Shown here: positions 14,583 to 17,404 of the stretch, one piece after another
How the letters are laid out: each line of letters begins with the position of its first letter
Position numbering within the stretch: position 1 is the first letter of the stretch
DNA from: Acidobacteriota bacterium
GTDB taxonomy: Bacteria > Acidobacteriota > Blastocatellia > Pyrinomonadales > Pyrinomonadaceae
DNA: 17,404 bases
Reading direction: 5' to 3'
NCBI GenBank assembly: GCA_003222835.1
Contig: QHXE01000394.1
Span: 1-17,404, forward strand
Program-made: the position numbers and the translations under genes
Notes under the pieces: model-generated
Database searches by the model: none
Told to the model about the DNA's origin: nothing
The model's input: the letters and a program-made list of their open reading frames with translations, nothing else

Positions 14583-17069
14583 TTAACCTGGTCCCCTTAC
14601 TTTCTCGCTCCTGAGTATAACTTCGCGTCCAACCAGGTAAAGTAGCAACATTAGAACGAGAAATGGAATCATGGAGAGTAGATCGCCATTCGCGCCGCCG
14701 AACAATGGATTATGATTCGTTGACCAGTGTTCGACCGCTTTGTTGAAGTTTGCCAGGCCCTGCTTGGGTACACCCTGCAGTATCGCAATCACGATCGCCG
14801 CCAAGGCACCGCCGGCAATGTAGCCGGAAGCCATCAAAACGCCCGGGCTCTTGTCGGTTTCAGCCACCAATTGATCTTCGGTGAGCTTCTTGCTCTTCAA
14901 TTTCTTGCGCAGATACTTATCCACCAGCAAGCGAATCATGCCGCCAATAAAAATCGGACTCGACGACGACAACGGCAAATAAACCCCGACCGCAAACGCG
15001 AGTGAAGGAATGCCGCTCATCTCGAGCACGATGGCAATCATCACACCCAAGAGCACGAGACCCCATGGTAATTGACGATTCAAGATGCCTTTGATGATGT
15101 AAGACATCAGCGTGGCTTTGGGCGCGTCGTACTTGGTTACCTGTGAGCCGTCGGGCCGCGTCTTGTGAATACCATTGATTCCCGGGTCGGCGAGATAAAC
15201 CGGCACGCCTTGATCGTTGACGAGATAACGACCTGCGGGCCCGCCCGCCGTGTCGGTCTTGTGATACGGCCGGTACAACCCGGAATCTGTGTTCGCCTGT
15301 GGCCCTTTCAGTTTTTCAGGCGAACCAGCTTGAGCAGGATCTATTTTAAGCGTTGCCGGAAAGTTCTCCTCGACTTTGTAGGCGACTTTGCCTGAACCAT
15401 CGATCAGGTATTCGCCGGGATCCAATCCAGCGACCGCCGGCGCCGCGGCATCATTCTTCAGAACTCGATAATTACCCGGCGCCGAAGGCTTGATTTGATC
15501 GGTGAAGGCAGGCAGCGAACTCGCCTTGCTCGGTTCGACCATCATGCTTTTCGTGGCGGGTTCAAAACTCAACCGCGGTACGTAAACCGTCGCCGAATCA
15601 TTCAACACCAGCAGGATCGGTCCCAGAATCAAAGCTGAAGCAAAGGCGCCCACCAGGATTGCGATCTGCTGAAACCTCGGAGTGGAGCCAACGAGAAATC
15701 CCGTCTTTAGATCCTGCGAAGTCGTTCCGCCGTTCGATGAAGCGATGCAGACAATGCCGCCGATCGAAAGCGCGGTGATGTAGTAGCTTGGTCCGGTCCA
15801 ACCGATCACCAAAAATATCAGGCAGGTCAGCAACAGCGTAGCCACTGTCATTCCCGAAATCGGATTTGATGACGAACCGATCTCTCCGGTCAGCCGCGAC
15901 GAAACGGTGACGAACAGAAAGCCAAACGCCACGATCAAAATCGCGCCAATCAGATTGAAGCGAAGATTCAACTGCGGAAACAACATGATCAGCGCGAGCA
16001 ATGCGATGATGCCGCCGATGACGACCTTCATCGACATGTCCTGATCCGTGCGCGGCGCGCCGGCCGTCGCCGCCTGCCCACCGCGAAGATCCGCGAGTCC
16101 GCCTTTCAATCCATGCCAGATTGTCGGCAGTGATCGAAACAGGCTGATGATTCCCCCAGCCGCAACTGCGCCCGCGCCAATGTACAAGATGTAAGCGCCG
16201 CGAATTTGCGATGGACTCATCTCGCTGATGGGAATTGTTCCGGGGGGCAGAACTGTGGTCATTCCCGATCCGAAAAACTTAATCGCTGGAATCAAAACCA
16301 GATAGGCGAGTACACCGCCCGCGCACATGATCGAAGCGATGCGCGGACCGATGATGTAACCAACGCCCAGGAGCGCCGGAGAGATTTCGGCGGAGATCGA
16401 ACCGGCCTTAAAGGGCGCGCCGAAAACTTTTTCCGGCGTGTCCTTCCAACCTTTGAAGCCGGTCATGAGAACCTGATAAAGAAAGCCCACACCCAGACCC
16501 GCGAAGATTGTCTTCGCGCCCATTTGCTCCGTCTCATCGGCGACCTCCCCAGCTCGATGTGCGGCGGCTCGCGATTCATCGGAAGCGCCGGCTTTCAAAA
16601 CTTCCGCGCAAGCTGTGCCCTCGGGATATTTCAAATAGCCATGCTGCGCGACGATGAGCGCGCGACGCAGCGGAATCATCATCAGAATTCCCAGCAAACC
16701 ACCGAGTAGCGCCACCAGCATCACCCGCGTGACTTCGAGGTCAAGACCGAGAATCATGATCGCGGGCATCGTTACACCCACGCCGAAAGCGATCGATTCG
16801 CCAGCCGAGCCGGCCGTTTGCACGATGTTGTTTTCGAGGATTGTGGCGTCGCGGACTCCCACCTTGGAAAGGAGGCGGAAGAGGGTGATCGAAATCACAG
16901 CTACCGGAATAGAAGCGCTGACGGTCAACCCAACTTTCAGAACCAGGTAAAGCGATGACGCGCCGAAGACCATGCCCAGCAGCGTTCCCATAATGAGCGG
17001 CAATCCCACGCGATCAGGAAATTCCTGCGCGGCTGCGGCATCGCTGGGGCTGATGGTTTCCGTGGACAT
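14583..17069 (-). CDS. OPT-family oligopeptide transporter with a large extra-membrane insert
   Basis: The 828-residue protein is an integral membrane carrier of the OPT family (oligopeptides or metal-chelator complexes, proton-driven). N-terminal helices carry the family stretches GASSLYLVLKVGLTVSASIP and ENNIVQTAGSAGES; later come YPEGTACAEVL, SSNPISGMTVATLL, SSNGGTTSQDLKTGFLVG and LPLSSSSPIFIGG. Bacterial members are usually about 600-700 residues. The extra length is a hydrophilic stretch of about 155 residues (492-646) between two membrane segments, before YDAPKATLMSY. It holds three G-x-Y motifs (Tyr534, Tyr554, Tyr615). A GGAGG ribosome site stands 10 bases before the ATG. Substrate is unknown. 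Confidence 0.92.
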   Translation of the reverse strand: MSTETISPSDAAAAQEFPDRVGLPLIMGTLLGMVFGASSLYLVLKVGLTVSASIPVAVISITLFRLLSKVGVRDATILENNIVQTAGSAGESIAFGVGVTMPAIMILGLDLEVTRVMLVALLGGLLGILMMIPLRRALIVAQHGYLKYPEGTACAEVLKAGASDESRAAAHRAGEVADETEQMGAKTIFAGLGVGFLYQVLMTGFKGWKDTPEKVFGAPFKAGSISAEISPALLGVGYIIGPRIASIMCAGGVLAYLVLIPAIKFFGSGMTTVLPPGTIPISEMSPSQIRGAYILYIGAGAVAAGGIISLFRSLPTIWHGLKGGLADLRGGQAATAGAPRTDQDMSMKVVIGGIIALLALIMLFPQLNLRFNLIGAILIVAFGFLFVTVSSRLTGEIGSSSNPISGMTVATLLLTCLIFLVIGWTGPSYYITALSIGGIVCIASSNGGTTSQDLKTGFLVGSTPRFQQIAILVGAFASALILGPILLVLNDSATVYVPRLSFEPATKSMMVEPSKASSLPAFTDQIKPSAPGNYRVLKNDAAAPAVAGLDPGEYLIDGSGKVAYKVEENFPATLKIDPAQAGSPEKLKGPQANTDSGLYRPYHKTDTAGGPAGRYLVNDQGVPVYLADPGINGIHKTRPDGSQVTKYDAPKATLMSYIIKGILNRQLPWGLVLLGVMIAIVLEMSGIPSLAFAVGVYLPLSSSSPIFIGGMIRLLVDKYLRKKLKSKKLTEDQLVAETDKSPGVLMASGYIAGGALAAIVIAILQGVPKQGLANFNKAVEHWSTNHNPLFGGANGDLLSMIPFLVLMLLLYLVGREVILRSEKVRGPG

Positions 17070-17263
17070 CAGTTCTTAACCTCCGACGAGTGTCGTAAAA
17101 ACTGGGGAGAATGCGGAAAGACGGGAGGTACTTTACACGCGGCAACTATCTCAGAGCAAGCGGATTAGAAAGTGCCCAGGCTCGGGCGCGCTGGGCGGAC
17201 GATTCGTTTGCCCCAAAAAAATCTACTAAAGGACAAAACCAAAGCAAAAACCAATTAAGTCGA

Positions 17264-17292
17264 TTGACACGAGCTTCGACCACGCATAGTAT
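17264..17292 (+). promoter_or_regulatory. Sigma-70-type promoter of the gene starting at 17351
   Basis: A perfect TTGACA -35 box (17264-17269), a 17-base spacer and TAGTAT (17287-17292, 4 of 6) form the best promoter in the window. A-rich DNA at 17213-17260, with several A-runs, precedes it like an UP element. Confidence 0.65.
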
Positions 17293-17350
17293 CTGTTCTG
17301 CGGTTTTCACGTAATCTTGGCGAGCAATTAGTTCAGTAAGGTGCCGCCTC

Positions 17351-17404
17351 ATGCGAGCTAATCCTACATTCACTTACATCCTGTTAATAGTCGTACTGCT
17401 CACA
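17351..17404 (+). CDS. Start of a membrane or secreted protein gene, cut by the window end
   Basis: ATG at 17351 opens 18 codons to the window end (MRANPTFTYILLIVVLLT). The short basic start and hydrophobic run look like a signal peptide or first membrane helix. An AAGGTG ribosome site is 8 bases upstream, and the TTGACA/TAGTAT promoter at 17264-17292 drives this strand. Nothing more can be said of the function. Confidence 0.55.
   Translation, partial: MRANPTFTYILLIVVLLT

Noticed and set aside
14211..14645. A 144-codon plus-strand frame over the start of the secreted-protein gene
   Set aside because: It runs opposite a signal-peptide gene and through the hairpin; the protein looks random.

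Overview
The window reads as chromosomal DNA of a moderately GC-rich bacterium. The gene content fits an Acidobacteriota-like soil organism: a futalosine-pathway menaquinone gene, an OPT-family transporter, c-di-GMP proteins, and intergenic CGCAAAG and TCAAAT repeats. This placement is an inference from style and content; no rRNA or other marker gene is present.

Layout. Positions 1-1329 (minus) hold the first 443 codons of an aldehyde dehydrogenase whose C-terminus lies outside the window. Then come an Xaa-Pro aminopeptidase (1544-2866, plus), a 40-codon remnant (2872-2994), and a two-gene unit of a nucleotidyltransferase-like protein and a 64-residue charged partner (3132-3835). This unit converges on mqnA, chorismate dehydratase (3832-4674, minus), and shares a TTAA stop with it. 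A plus-strand run follows: a KynB-like cyclase (4771-5403), an alkyltransferase-like DNA repair protein (5436-5822), a YbjQ-family protein (5922-6329) overlapping a PaaI-like hotdog thioesterase (6326-6745), and a DICT-like/GAF/GGDEF protein (6871-8469). Next is an apparent operon of two ABC exporter half-transporters (8697-10439, 10475-12346) and a CBM9-like protein (12346-12987). The last part is mostly minus strand: a PilZ protein (13134-13565), a secreted protein of unknown function (13681-14472), and an OPT-family transporter (14583-17069). A plus-strand gene with a good promoter starts at 17351 and runs off the end.

How the genes relate. The two ABC subunits look like one heterodimeric exporter with one degenerate and one catalytic ATP site (BmrCD or TM287/288 type). 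The GGDEF protein and the PilZ protein are both c-di-GMP related, but the GGDEF domain lacks about 17 residues that include its first metal-binding Asp, so it is more likely a c-di-GMP sensor than a synthase. Most other genes are unrelated housekeeping or metabolic functions.

The best candidates for something little described are four. The first is the nucleotidyltransferase plus small-protein pair with its decayed tandem copy, which looks like a toxin-antitoxin module. The second is the shortened GGDEF domain. The third is an insert of about 155 residues in the OPT transporter carrying a repeated G-x-Y motif. The fourth is the signal-less CBM9-like protein coupled to the exporter. No rRNA, tRNA, CRISPR array, transposase or phage gene was seen.
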